Assembly (NCBI GenBank): GCA_038025085.1
Contig: CM076144.1
Location: 14,911,501 to 14,975,500, forward strand
From: Tetragonia tetragonoides
Taxonomy: Eukaryota > Streptophyta > Magnoliopsida > Caryophyllales > Aizoaceae
Direction: 5' to 3'
Length of the DNA stretch: 64,000 nt
Positions 22,740 through 33,212 of this stretch are shown here, one piece after another. The translations under genes and the position numbers were made by a program. The notes beneath the pieces were generated by a model. That model searched no databases, was not told where the DNA came from, and was given only the letters and a program-made list of their open reading frames with translations. Every line of letters starts with the position of its first letter. Position 1 is the first letter of the stretch.

Positions 22740-24071
22740 CTAAGTGAAGAATTTCTTCACGAACTTTCCATTTACACAAGAGTAAACCACTTCGCCTTCG
22801 GAGTTGGAAAGCTCATAAGCACCTTTGGGAGAGACTTCGGTGATTACATATGGGCCTTCCCATTTTGGCTCAAATTTCCCTCGTGCTTTTCGATTAATGA
22901 CAATAGGTCGTCTGATTGTTAGGACCAAGTCACCAATAGAAAAAGACCGAAATTTTACTCGCTTGTTAAATGCACCAGCGACTTGAGCTTGGTAAATTTC
23001 GAGTCTTTGTTGAACCGCTAGCGTGCGTTCATCAAGTGCATCGAGCTCCGCTAGTCTGATTCTGACATTTTCATCCGGATTAGTGAGTTGTATGGCTACT
23101 CTGAGAGATGGCAATTGGACCTCGAGGGGTAAAACCGCTTCAGATCCGAAAACCAAGTTGTACAGTGTGCAACTAGTTGAGGTTCGCACTGTGGTTCTAT
23201 AAGCCCATAAGGCTTCGGGTAAGCGTTCATGCCAATCCCGCCTTGTTTTCGACACCATTTACTTGAGAATCTTGCAAAGCACTTTATTGAATGCTTCGGC
23301 TTGACCATTTGATAATGGATTATAGCTTGATGAGAAGCTATGTTTGAACTTATACTTCTCGGCCAATTTTATCATCACTTGGTTTTTGAAGTACAGGGCA
23401 TTATCTGGTATGATCTTTGAGGGGACCCCGAATTGATAAATGAATCTAGTCCGAATAAAATCAGCTACTTCTTTTGCCCCCACCTCTTTTAGTGCCACGG
23501 CCTCGGCCCATTTTGAAAAATAGTCCGTTGCTGCTAGGATGTATAGGTGGCCACGGGACGATGAGGGTTTAAAAGGACCCATCACATCCAGACCCCCTTC
23601 ATCAAAGGGCCAGGATAAAACACTTGGATGAAGAAGTTGAGGTGGTTGATGGACGAAATTACCATGAATTTGGCAGGCCCGACAAGCTTTTGCAAACTTT
23701 ATCGCATCTTGCACCATTGTAGGCCAATAATAACCTAACCTTTTGACTTGATCGGCTAACTTTGGGCCTGCTTGGTGAGCTCCACATATGCCCGAATGAG
23801 TCTGTTTAAGGACATGAGCAGCTTCTTCTTTTGACAAGCATCTAAGTAACATTCCATCAAAAGCTCTTCGATACGAAGTATCATTTTGAAAAAGGAACTT
23901 GAATGCTCGCCGTTTCAAATCTGCCTTCTTTTTCGAATCAATTGGTAAAATGCCATACCGCAAATATTCAATTATTGGTTGACGCCAATCTGATTCTTCT
24001 TCAATTTCATAAACTGAGACCACATTCACTTCTTCAATTTCCTCGAAACGGTCTGCAACGGGTGCTAGCAC
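22740..24071 (-). CDS. Tat integrase (degenerate)
   Basis: Integrase inserts the retrotransposon cDNA. From 24071 downward there is an H2C2-type zinc region (HSGICGAH, then CRACQIHG), then the catalytic core with DVMGPF (first Asp), PDNALYF (second Asp; the usual glycine of DNG is alanine here) and NPLSNGQAEAFNK (Glu). An in-frame TAA at about 23259-23261 separates it from the rest, which continues in the same frame with RDWHERLPEALWAYRTT and a C-terminal GPYVITEVSPKGAYEL domain, ending at 22740. The stop makes this copy non-functional unless read through. Confidence 0.88.
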
Positions 24072-24511
24072 ATGACGTTCCCCAATTGTGACTTGAATTT
24101 CTCTTTGTTGGGTAAAGTCAATGATGCTGCAAGCTTTGCTAAAGCATCCGCCTTATCATTTTCGGACCTTGGTACATGAGTGATTTCAATTTCAAGAAAT
24201 TGATTCACTAGATCTTTAGCTCTTTGATGGAGTGGTATCAACTTAGCATTTCTCACCTCGTACTGTCCATTTACTTGTCTAACGATCAATTGAGAATCGC
24301 CAAACACTTGTAAATGATCAATGCGCATTCCAAGTGCTATTTCAAGACCAATGATTAATGCTTCATATTCCGCCACATTATTTGAGCATGTTTCGAGGAG
24401 AGAAAAGGAGTAAGGAATGAGTCCTCCCGTAGGTGTGACAAGCACAATACCAACTCCGGCTCCTCGACTCGTTGCTGCTCCATCAAAATACGAGCAAAAT
24501 ACAACTGCCAT
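24065..24511 (-). CDS. Archaeal-type second RNase H (aRNH) of the Tat element
   Basis: The frame shows YFDGAATSRGAGVGIVL (catalytic Asp), NVAEYEALIIGLEIAL (Glu) and VFGDSQLIVRQVNGQY (Asp), then NDKADALAKLA (Asp). This is the extra RNase H that distinguishes Tat elements from other Ty3/gypsy lineages. It is one frame away from the classical RNase H upstream (shift near 24490) and overlaps the integrase frame near 24070 by another shift. Confidence 0.88.
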   Translation of the reverse strand: MAVVFCSYFDGAATSRGAGVGIVLVTPTGGLIPYSFSLLETCSNNVAEYEALIIGLEIALGMRIDHLQVFGDSQLIVRQVNGQYEVRNAKLIPLHQRAKDLVNQFLEIEITHVPRSENDKADALAKLAASLTLPNKEKFKSQLGNVMC

Positions 24512-25179
24512 GATGATGTTTCCACCATAAAAACTTCTTCATCTGGCAAGTCATCATTTACTTCTTCACTGTCCAGGCTTGGGTGTGCAGCTAGGAAGTC
24601 GGCGATGGCTTGGCCTTTTATTGCTTTTTGTGACACAAACCTGATATCAAATGGAGCTAAAAGCATAGACCATTTGGCCAATCTTCCTGAAAGCACGGCC
24701 TTTGACAACATATACCTTAAAGGATCCGCCTTTGAAATCAAAGTGATAGGATGGGATAATAGATAATGCCTCAACTTTTGTGTAGCAAATACCAAAGCCA
24801 AACAAACTTTCTCCATAGAAGAATAGTTTACTTCCGCCCCAACCATTGTCCTACTGATATAGTACAAGGCTTGCTCTTTTCCTTCATCATTAATTTGAGC
24901 TAACATAGCTCCTAGAGACCGTTCAAGGGTTGCTGTATATAAGAGCAATGGTTTTCCTTGTACTAGCGCCATTAAGACAGGTGGCTTTGTTAGGTATTCT
25001 TTAATGCTTTCAAAAGCATTCTGGCAAGCTTGGTCCCAAATAAATGGCGTATCTTTCTTCATTAGCCTTGTGAAAGGTTGACACCTTCCGGAGAGATTTG
25101 ATATGAATCGCCTGATATAGGCAAGCCTGCCTTGTAAGCCACGAAGCTCCCTTAGGTTCCTTAGGGGAGGCATTTGCAT
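24355..25179 (-). CDS. RT C-terminal connection and classical RNase H of the Tat element
   Basis: Continues the RT frame after a stop at about 25217. LRGLQGRLAYIRRFISNLSG and FTRLMKKDTPFIWDQACQNA are the RT thumb/connection, and YTATLERSLGAMLAQ, MEKVCLALVFATQKLRHYLL and KAIKGQAIADFLAAHP are the RNase H region as in gypsy elements. The last ~35 residues after HPSL drift into another frame where aRNH begins. Confidence 0.88.
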   Translation of the reverse strand: MQMPPLRNLRELRGLQGRLAYIRRFISNLSGRCQPFTRLMKKDTPFIWDQACQNAFESIKEYLTKPPVLMALVQGKPLLLYTATLERSLGAMLAQINDEGKEQALYYISRTMVGAEVNYSSMEKVCLALVFATQKLRHYLLSHPITLISKADPLRYMLSKAVLSGRLAKWSMLLAPFDIRFVSQKAIKGQAIADFLAAHPSLDSEEVNDDLPDEEVFMVETSSWQLYFARILMEQQRVEEPELVLCLSHLREDSFLTPFLSSKHAQIMWRNMKH

Positions 25180-25218
25180 TATTGCTTTGATCTTATCGGG
25201 ATCAATTTCAATTCCTTG

Positions 25219-26271
25219 TTATCGAACGACAAAACCAAGAAATTTCCCAGAGGTGACCCCAAATGCACATTTTAAGGGGTTCATTTTCAGGTGATGTTGG
25301 CGTAACCTTCCAAAGATTTTTCTTAAGTCGTCGGGATGATTTTCCCTTTCCTTAGTTTTCACCACCAAATCATCTACGTAACACTCAATTGTGTTATGAA
25401 GCAAGTCACGAAAGATGACTGTCATGGCTCTCTGGTAGGTCGCCCCCGCATTTTTCAAACAAAAAGGCATCACTGTATAGCAAAATGTGCCTTGAGGTGT
25501 GCGAAATGCGGTTAGCTCTTCATCCTCGGGATCCATTTTGATTTGATTATATCCCGAAAAACCATCCATAAAAGACAATGCGCCAAAACCTGTTGTGGCA
25601 TCAACCAAAAGTTCCGTAATTGGTAGTGGAAATTCATCCTTAGGACATGCATCATTTAAGTCCCTAAAATCCACACAAATACGGAGTTGCCCATTTTTCT
25701 TTCTCACTGGGACAATATTGGCTAGCCAATTTGGGTATTGAACTTCTCGTATAAACCCGGCTTTGATAAGCTTTTCTACTTCTATGTTTATTTGCACCAC
25801 TAATTCTGGACGAAAGCGTCTTTGAGATTGTTTAACTGGCTTTATTTGCTCGGAAACTAGGCATGGCATATCTTGGTATCCCCAAGCAAAGACATCCTTA
25901 TACTCACAAAGGAGTTGCTCATATAGCTTTACTTCATCGCTTTTGAGTTGAGTGCTAACAAAAATTGGTTTCGGCTCTTCTGGAGTGCCAAGGTTTATTT
26001 CTCGAAGCTCATCAATTGTAGCTTGACCACCATCTTCCAATTCTGGTGGTGCAGACTCTACCTTGTCCACAAAATCGTCTTTTGGTTGACTTTGTGCGTT
26101 TGTGCTGTCACTTTCAACATTTGCACAAATTTCGGTATCGCCTATCTCGGAAATAATGACAACATTTACTTCCTCTTCCTCGACTTGAGTTTCATGGCTT
26201 TGTCCATATTCCCTCACGAGATTTTTCCATTGCTTCTTTTTCTTGAGTCTCCACTTTTTATTCTTTCTCAC
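25219..26271 (-). CDS. Tat reverse transcriptase
   Basis: Contains the RT core: AGFIREVQYPNWLANIVPVR, KNGQLRICVDFRDLNDACPK, FPLPITELLVDATTG, MPFCLKNAGATYQRAM and the catalytic YVDDLVVK box. The frame ends in an in-frame TAA just after GKFLGFVVR; the downstream part resumes in the same frame, so a single point mutation is likely. The N-terminal ~80 residues are acidic linker. Protein synthesis would be from a gag-pol polyprotein. Confidence 0.93.
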   Translation of the reverse strand: MRKNKKWRLKKKKQWKNLVREYGQSHETQVEEEEVNVVIISEIGDTEICANVESDSTNAQSQPKDDFVDKVESAPPELEDGGQATIDELREINLGTPEEPKPIFVSTQLKSDEVKLYEQLLCEYKDVFAWGYQDMPCLVSEQIKPVKQSQRRFRPELVVQINIEVEKLIKAGFIREVQYPNWLANIVPVRKKNGQLRICVDFRDLNDACPKDEFPLPITELLVDATTGFGALSFMDGFSGYNQIKMDPEDEELTAFRTPQGTFCYTVMPFCLKNAGATYQRAMTVIFRDLLHNTIECYVDDLVVKTKERENHPDDLRKIFGRLRQHHLKMNPLKCAFGVTSGKFLGFVVR

Positions 26272-27983
26272 TTTCGAGTTGCTTTGTTCGGGTAGGTCAA
26301 CATCTCCAACCCATCGAAAACTGAGTTGTTGACAGAGACTCGAGTTTGGCTAGGTTGCTCTTCGGAGAACATCTCCTTCTCTTGTACGGTCAAAGCCATT
26401 GTATCATTGACATTTTCTTTGGAACCCTTGTCATCATGTGAAACTTGGGGTTCATCTTCGAGAAACGACGCTTTAAGGATTCCATCTTCCTGAGAGATGT
26501 TCACTTTCTTATTGGACGGAAATCTGAATTTACGCCTTTTCCCTTGTGAATCAGAAGGCGGAAATCCTCCCGAAGAAGATGGCTATGAACAGGGGTTTGG
26601 AGCATTCTCTTTAAATACAATTCTCTTGTTCCCGATTGATTTTGTGATTATCAAATTTTCGGTCGGGACAGATTGACTAATCCTTCGAAGAGGACAAGTG
26701 TAATTTGTCACAAGAGAATTCATGACACCTCCAACACCAGTTAAAGGCTTTTGTCCAACCTTCCTTCTAGCTTTTGGGGTGTACTTGAACAACACCTTTG
26801 ACTTTGAGGCTCGTAACTCTCTTTCTTCATCTTCCACCATATCGGCCCATCGTGGACCCTTTTGATCGGAACTTCTGGGTTCTCTCATTTTATTGCCCCC
26901 TTTCATGGAAGTAGTCGATTTGTAGAATTTGGCATCGGCATAATTGACATCTTCTCCATGAAAAGGATTTGGGTCTCCTCGAATGGTCCTTTCATTACCA
27001 TTTTCATCGGTGTATTTGAGGCATTGATGAAGAGTAGAAGCCACTGACTTGCTACTATGGAGCCATGGTCGTCCAAGCAAGGCATTATAAGAAGTATCGG
27101 CGTCTATAACATGAAAGAGTGCATCTGTGTATAGATCGTCCATTTCCACTTTCAAAGCTATAGCACCTAAAGCCTTTTGCCCCGCTTGGTTGAATCCTTG
27201 TATTGTAAGCAAAGTGGGAGATAATTGACTTGATGGTTTCCCCATTGCTTTCAATATCCTAAGTGGAAGGAGATTAACGGTTGATCCACAATCAAGTAGG
27301 ATTCGATTTACATACAATGGTCTATTATGGTATTCAACTCCTACTTGAAGGTCTTCATCTGAAAATGTGATGCAGGACATGCATGAGGCGCATCGATTAA
27401 GTGCGGGCAAGTGCACTTCATTGACTTCAATGGGATCAACCTTATCTTTGTATTCATCGGGATTCATTAGAGCGTAAATGAGTGCCCTTCTTAACTCATT
27501 TGACATTTGTAAAGCATCATAAACACTCAAACGTGAAGGAACCCGTTGGAGGTGGCTAACAACATCATACTTAACCACTTCCTTGTATGAACTCCGACGA
27601 ATAGGCAAGGGTGCCCGCATAGGCAAGCTTTCTTTCGGAAGCTCTTTCTTCTTTTGATTTTGGGAAATAGGGGTTGAAGTAGACGAGCTAGATGCTTGCT
27701 CATTAGACTTAGGTAAAGCCCTTGGTCCTTCGTCATTTGCATCGGACTCGAGTGTTTGAGTTGGACAATCTGGTGAGCTTTTCTCCTTCTCATTTCCTTG
27801 AGATTTCCGATTACGACGAGCATATTGGAGAATCACTTCATCTACTTCCACTTGCTCTTCCTTTTCTTCTTCTTCAACGGCAGTTACGGTAGTCATGCAA
27901 CACTGAGCACTACCGAAAAAGTCATCATCATCATCGGAAGAAACAACACCCCCAAAGAAATCCTTTGGAATATAGTCTTCCAA
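26268..27983 (-). CDS. Tat protease region and linker
   Basis: Begins 34 codons after the gag stop in the same frame. Residues around 225-245 give the aspartic protease active-site region LLDCGSTVNLLPLRIL; the family usually has D(S/T/G)GS, and Cys sits in the second position here. The flap and downstream part is YNALLGRPWLHSSKSVASTL. A stop at 26583 is followed by more linker in the same frame (26504-26268) and then a frameshift into RT. The protease would cut the polyprotein. Confidence 0.82.
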
Positions 27984-28085
27984 AGTGATAGGGACCCTTT
28001 TCGGGGGAACATATTCATCCTCGGAGGTTAACTCTGGCTTTTTCTTTGCCTTGGTTCTCTTCTTTTTGTTCTTCTTAGATTTCGG

Positions 28086-29720
28086 TTAGGATGGCTTTTG
28101 TCCTCGAATTTTCACACCGGGATTAGGACTTGGAGTCACGCTTCTTTGAAAGCTCTTCCTAGTGAAATGAGTTTGCCACCCATTTGTGTCTTCATCATCC
28201 GACGAGTCCCATATTTCCAAGTCTGAGTCCATCATTATTTCATATAAATTAGGAGCTTTTAGACTTAGACGAGGCATGTCGGGATATGGTATGCATACCA
28301 CTGTGGTTTCTCCGTCTACTATAAAGTGTACGGGTATGGCATTAGGTGGTAAAGACATTGTTGGTATTCCCTCATTTTCGGGAATTGTACAAGAAATGGC
28401 GTTTGAAGACATAGTAGGCCCTTTGGATGGTGATCCTTCGATTTCAATTTCTCCCTTGTTAATCATGGATTCAATCAAGTCCTTGAAAACATAACAATCC
28501 TTGATAGGATGACTAATAATCCGATGATAAGGGCAATATTTGGGATCACTTGTCTTATTTGCCTCATTAGGCTGTTTTGATTCTGGAAGAGAAATTGCTT
28601 TTGCAACAAACAATTCATCAAAAATCCCTTGAACATCTTCATTGTCAAAGGGATATTTCTTCTCTTTCCTTTCTTGCAATGTGAGCCGGGTTTTTTCCTT
28701 CGACTTGCTCTTGTCTTCTTTCTTTCCATTTCCGCTACTACTTGGTTTGACATTGGCTTTGATGAAGGTTGCCATAGATTCTCCTTTCTTTGCTGGTTTT
28801 TTACCTTCATCCTTCCTTACATCGCTGGAAAGAGTTTTGTTTGACATATTTTTCTGGCGAGCAAGTTGTCTTTCGACATTGCAAGCCTTTGAAACAAGAG
28901 CATCAAAGCTTTGAGGTTCGGCCGTACCTACATATGTGGCAATCTGAGGAAGCAGATTATTTGCGCACATTTGCACCGCAGATTGTTCACTTAACTTCTC
29001 GGGACATTGTAGGCTTAGGCTTCTCCATCTTGTTATAAAATCATTCGTACCCTCATTTAGCTTTTGACAAGTGTCGGCAAGATCTATGATAGAGAATTTC
29101 TTTTTTAAGCTAACAAACTGTGCCAAAAATGCCCTTTGGAGATCATCCCATGTGTGAATAGACCCGGGCAGAAGTGGGGTGTACCATGTGAATGCCGATC
29201 CTTTGAGGGATTGAACGAATTGCCGAATGAGCAAGGCATCGACCAAAGCAGTTTCACCACATGCTGAGTAAAAATGGGCTACATGCTCCTGAGGAGCTCC
29301 ATTTATACCATCAAACTTTTCAAAATGTGGTTTTTGATAACCTAGGGGGAATGGAATTGTGTCATATTGAGATGGGTATGGTTTCCGATATCCCAGAACG
29401 GGCGGAGTTGTGGCTGCTTGGTAGTCACGTATACCTTGAGCAATCATTCGCATGACTTCTTGCTGGGATATACCTAAATTTCCACTATGACCCTCTCCAT
29501 TTGTCTGGCCATGTGTTTGTGATTGAGCAGCTGCAAGGGCTGCAATTTCAGCATCCTTTTCTGCTAACTTTCGCTGTAATTCTTGCATTTGCTCTTCGAG
29601 ACTTGTCATGCCCGTCACTAGAATTGACATTTTATCACATTCATCTCGGTTTACTTGATTTCTCACTGATTTTTGTGAAACGAGAGCTGGAAAATCTGTT
29701 TGCTTGAATAAATTATCCAA
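28086..29720 (-). CDS. Tat gag (capsid) protein
   Basis: An N-terminal coiled coil (EEQMQELQRKLAEKDAEIAA) is followed by a retrotransposon gag domain (PF03732-type): FTWYTPLLPGSIHTWDDLQR, AFLAQF, then DFITRWRSLSLQCPEKLSEQ. A lysine-rich linker leads to a CX2H...HX4C-like metal-binding box (CPYHRIISHPIKDC) typical of Tat gag. The frame runs to a stop at 28086-28088. Its 5' end is out of frame with the leader ORF by a shift near 29700. Confidence 0.88.
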   Translation of the reverse strand: MDNLFKQTDFPALVSQKSVRNQVNRDECDKMSILVTGMTSLEEQMQELQRKLAEKDAEIAALAAAQSQTHGQTNGEGHSGNLGISQQEVMRMIAQGIRDYQAATTPPVLGYRKPYPSQYDTIPFPLGYQKPHFEKFDGINGAPQEHVAHFYSACGETALVDALLIRQFVQSLKGSAFTWYTPLLPGSIHTWDDLQRAFLAQFVSLKKKFSIIDLADTCQKLNEGTNDFITRWRSLSLQCPEKLSEQSAVQMCANNLLPQIATYVGTAEPQSFDALVSKACNVERQLARQKNMSNKTLSSDVRKDEGKKPAKKGESMATFIKANVKPSSSGNGKKEDKSKSKEKTRLTLQERKEKKYPFDNEDVQGIFDELFVAKAISLPESKQPNEANKTSDPKYCPYHRIISHPIKDCYVFKDLIESMINKGEIEIEGSPSKGPTMSSNAISCTIPENEGIPTMSLPPNAIPVHFIVDGETTVVCIPYPDMPRLSLKAPNLYEIMMDSDLEIWDSSDDEDTNGWQTHFTRKSFQRSVTPSPNPGVKIRGQKPS

Positions 29721-30843
29721 AAACAGAGGGCTTGTAACCTCCTCCTCGGATTCGCTCTCGGGGATTGTGAAGCTATCTCGGAAAAACTCAAGACTTTAGC
29801 CCTTGACCTTGTAATTGGGCCTATGAAATTCTGAGCTTCCACACTGTCACAAGAGACGTGGCTCTGGTTTTCAATAGTCAAAACCTTCTTTCCTTTTCCT
29901 TTGACGGGTGTGAGGGGAGGTGTAGTGACTTGCTCGGTTTGCAGGTTTTCCTTCAAAAGAGAAGGTTTAATAATCTTAACTTTTGGTGTTTGAGGGTGAA
30001 TTTCCTCCTCAGAATAGGAGGTTGTCATTGTTTGCTCAATTTGACCAATTGTGACTGGTATTGTGCCAACAAAAAAGTGTCTTGGGGGATTAACCACTGG
30101 TCCCAAGACGGACCTTGTAACAGGTCTTCTGTTAAGTGTATGAGTGGCTTTGGCTGACCTTCTCGGCTGTACAGTAGGCCTTGGTTGTGCAACAGGCCTT
30201 CTGGTGTAGCATGTTCAGCATGGCCACTGTCAGGTGCAGGAGCCCTACGTACATCAGGTCTGGCAGGTGCAGCAGCAGGTCTGGCAGAGGGATATACCTG
30301 TCTCCTGGCAGGTGCAACAGCCCTACGTGCATCACGTACAGCAGGTGCAGCAGGTCTAGCAGAGGGATGTACCTGTCTCCTGGCAGGTGCAACAGCCCTA
30401 CGTGCATCACGTACAGCAGGTGCAGCAGGTGCAGCAGGTGCAGCAGCCCTTTTTGCAGGCTCATTACCCGAACTCGAGGCTTGGTTGGTTTGAGCGAATC
30501 TTCTTGGGGCATTCTTCGCTGTAGCTCTCTTGTTTTTGTTCGAAGGTTTAGGACCCGTGCTCCTTGAACTAGCCTTGTTGGCGCTAAGAACCTTAGCCTT
30601 GTTGGCGTTAGGAACCTTGGCCTTCTTGACGGGGGTTTTCTGTTTTGGAACACGCCTTATGTTCCCATTCTCATCTACATGCCGAAGCGGCTCCATTGAA
30701 TTTGCCAATGGAATGTCCATAGCATTGTTGTTCGAGCCTAAGGTGACAACCAATTTGAAGGTTCGCTTTCGGCGCATGACACCTCCTTGCAGGACGAACG
30801 TGATCGAGACCTCTTCTTGGTTAATGTTAACTTGTGGTGCCAT
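29663..30843 (-). CDS. Leader/N-terminal gag ORF with 25-residue repeats, frameshifted
   Basis: Starts at an ATG at 30843, about 100 bases after the primer site. The N-terminal part is basic (KKAKVPNANKAKVLSANKA). Then come tandem 25-residue Ala/Pro/Arg-rich repeats (core VRDARRAVAPARRQVHPSAR). A frameshift near 30100 moves the continuation to another frame (GPVVNPPRHFFVGTIPV to SRANPRRR), and a second shift near 29700 precedes gag. This may be one long N-terminal gag extension in the intact element, or a separate leader protein. No known domain was seen. Confidence 0.65.
30230..30450 (-). repeat. 75-bp tandem repeat encoding the 25-residue units
   Basis: A 75-bp unit beginning CTGGCAGGTGCAACAGCCCT repeats nearly exactly from about 30308 and 30380, with a diverged copy before and a run of GCAGGTGCA triplet slippage after. 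Frame is kept because 75 is a multiple of three. Confidence 0.75.
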
Positions 30844-30916
30844 CTTTCATGGAGGCACACAAACTAAGTATTTTAGTTATATGTTATATACTAGTCAAAA
30901 TGAAAAGGAAAATAGG

Positions 30917-30934
30917 GTCCCACCGAGCGTGCCA
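30917..30934 (-). other. Primer binding site of the Tat element
   Basis: On the minus strand, TGGCACGCTCGGTGGGAC follows the end of the 5' LTR by seven bases. A TGG start reflects pairing to the CCA end of a tRNA. I do not assign the tRNA species. Confidence 0.65.
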
Positions 30935-30941
30935 AAAATTA

Positions 30942-33207
30942 TGTTAAGCAAAAATCGCAACTCGGTATGCAAAACACAACCTTCCAATGTAAACCTTGTA
31001 CATTGGTTTATTATTTTTGTACGACCCTATTCAAGGCACTAATGCCCTTAATTACATCCTCGCTTAGGAGATCACCTCTTGATTTCGACTAGTAGTAATT
31101 TAATAAAAATTAGTTGTCTTTAGAGTTTTTAGGTATGTTTTGGGGTTTAAATTTGATTTGGGCTGTACTCATTTGAGTTGCCTACGTACCCTCTTTAAAG
31201 GGGATCAAGCCATTCGTAGTTCCATGTTAGGTATTTATGTTTATATATGTGCTTGTATTTGGTATTTTAGCTTGTGCTTGTTGCTTGCTTCCATGCACTT
31301 GGCTACTGTCTCTTATATATTTTTTTAGGTTGCTTTAATCATATGTTGTGCTGTACAATATGTATTCTCGTTTTTCTGACTTTCACTTACAGTAATAGTC
31401 AAAAAAAAATTGTTTTAGTTAATTATTTAAAATTAAAACTATTCCCTTAGGTATAGGAAACGTATTAAGCTGATTTCAATCAGTTGTAATCCTTTTTTAT
31501 CTCAGAAATAGGAAAACAAGTGTGACTGGAGACTTCTGCTTGAATTTGAATCTAAATTTCAGATTTAAATGATTTATTTTTTAGAGTCCTAGTTCAATTA
31601 TAAGTCCCCTTTTAGTTCACTTTTAAATAAACAACGCTTCTTAGTCTTTCATTCTTTCTCCTGCTCTTTCACAACTGGAACAAAACAGACGCTCTACAGA
31701 AGGAAAATATCAGAAGAAAAGAATCACGCCAGGTAGGGTCATTGCTTTGTTTTACAGGAATTGTGGTGAAACCAGATGGTTTCCTTCATTCCCAAAGCAA
31801 TTTTTTTTATGATTGATTCTGGTTTTATAAAGGAATACGTGAAACCAGATGGTTTCGCTTTTTTCCTAAAGTATTTTGAGTCCTTTTTTTTTGCTAAGTC
31901 TTCAAAATCTCATGTCCCTGGCTACTTTAATACTTGAACCTGTGAAACCAGATGGTTTCAAAAGGCTCTTTCATGGCGATAATATCGAAACCATATGGTT
32001 TCTCTTTATCCCTAAGCTTTTAAGTGGCTGTTAGCTTTTAAGTCCGGAATTCATCTATGAAACCATATGGTTTCTAATGAATTCTCTTCTGTCCTTGCAA
32101 TTTTAAATCCGTTTTCTTCGGAATCCAAAACTGTTTTCATCTCAGAATTCATAAGAATCCTTAAGTCTGGAATTCTTTGTGGAATCCATATGGATTCCTA
32201 CTGTTTCACAGACCTGTTTTAAATAAAACAGTAGGTCTGATCAGTTATTTTTTTTATTTCAAAACAACGTTCCAAACTTCTGTTTTAGCCTTTTAAGTCC
32301 TGAATTTCAGTCCAATAAATAAACTCAGATCTTTTCTTGAAACCATATGGTTTCCAGTGATTTTCTTTGAGTTTAATGAAACCATTCGATTTCTTCTTGA
32401 TCCCAGGAGCAATTTCCAGTTTATTTTAGGTCTTGATTTCCCAAAAATTTATGATCCGACTTTTGAAACCATCTAGTTTCATTGTAGGAGTCGTTTTTGT
32501 TAGGAATTGGTGATGAAACCATATGGTTTCTGATTCTCTCCATCAAAATTGGGCTGCAGGTTTGAAACCATGTGGTCTCTAGGCTTGGACATGCCATTTA
32601 AACATAAAACAGCCACACATATAATGAAGAACACATATCAATCACCAAAAACCATACTAAAACAGACTTAAACAAACTGATAGGAAAATAAAACAGCAAG
32701 GAAACAGAATTTAAAGAGCATTTTTTGAAGACTGAGTTGTAAAGAGAAAGAAATGAAGAACATTGAAGTTTAAGATAAAAGAAATCTGAAATTATGGAAA
32801 CTAAAGAGGAGAAGACGAAGATTAAGTTTAATTGTTCATCCCCAATCTGCTATTTTTACCTTCTCTTTCTTCCTGGTTTCTTCTTTTTTCAGTTTTCTAA
32901 AACTAACGTTTCTCTCTTTCTCTCTTTTTTGTTGTCTTTTTTCTCTCTCTTTTTCTGCTGTATATTCTGTCTCTTCTATTCCCCCCTTTTTTTTTACAGC
33001 CAAAGGGCTATTTAAAGACATACTTGGGATAACTATTAAGAGTAACTGCCTCCCACTATCACCCATGTTCCTTTTCTTTTTTTTCTTTTATTTATTTATT
33101 TATTTGTAATGGAGATATAACTGCCACTTCTTTTTACACGTTTAAGTATTTTCAGCATTGAGATTTTTTTTTTTAATTCTTTTTTTATTAAAATTTTAGA
33201 TTCAACA
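30942..33207 (-). repeat. Right LTR (5' LTR of the Tat element)
   Basis: About 2266 bp, the partner of 16800-19123. The shorter length comes mainly from an indel near 31240 and one near 32412. It carries the 5' promoter of the element in minus orientation; no TATA box is called. The hairpin motif is at 31178-31222. Confidence 0.92.
31768..32579. promoter_or_regulatory. Palindrome array, right LTR copy
   Basis: The same 16-bp dyads are found at 31768, 31841, 31944, 31987, 32059, 32182, 32339 and further degenerate copies up to about 32579. The first dyad is GAAACCAGATGGTTTC here but GAAACCAAATGGTTTC in the left LTR, showing that single half-site drift occurs. Confidence 0.65.
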
Positions 33208-33212
33208 CAAGT
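33208..33212. repeat. Right target-site duplication CAAGT
   Basis: Identical to 16795-16799. Removing the element and one copy restores a 76-nt exon with open frame and correct phase. Confidence 0.9.

Larger units (their letters stand above)
16800..33207 (-). mobile_element. Complete Ty3/gypsy retrotransposon, Tat-like, with antisense PMD gene
   Basis: Two long terminal repeats (16800-19123 and 30942-33207) bound 11.8 kb of internal DNA, with a CAAGT duplication on both sides. Sense order on the minus strand is 5' LTR, primer site, leader/gag, protease, RT, RNase H, a second archaeal-type RNase H, integrase, then a plus-strand PMD gene and the 3' LTR. RT before integrase shows Ty3/gypsy; the second RNase H places it with Tat. 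The coding frames contain several stops and frameshifts, so it is not autonomous as read. In the first ~290 aligned LTR bases I counted four substitutions plus one indel (about 47 bp, within ATG-TTTA sequence near 17095), which suggests a geologically recent but not current insertion. It sits in a coding exon of the ankyrin gene, in the same orientation. Confidence 0.93.

Noticed and set aside
30181..30567. Plus-strand frames opposite the leader ORF, rich in Arg/Cys/Ser
   Set aside because: Shadow of the 75-bp tandem repeats; the minus-strand frame has the correct position after the primer site.
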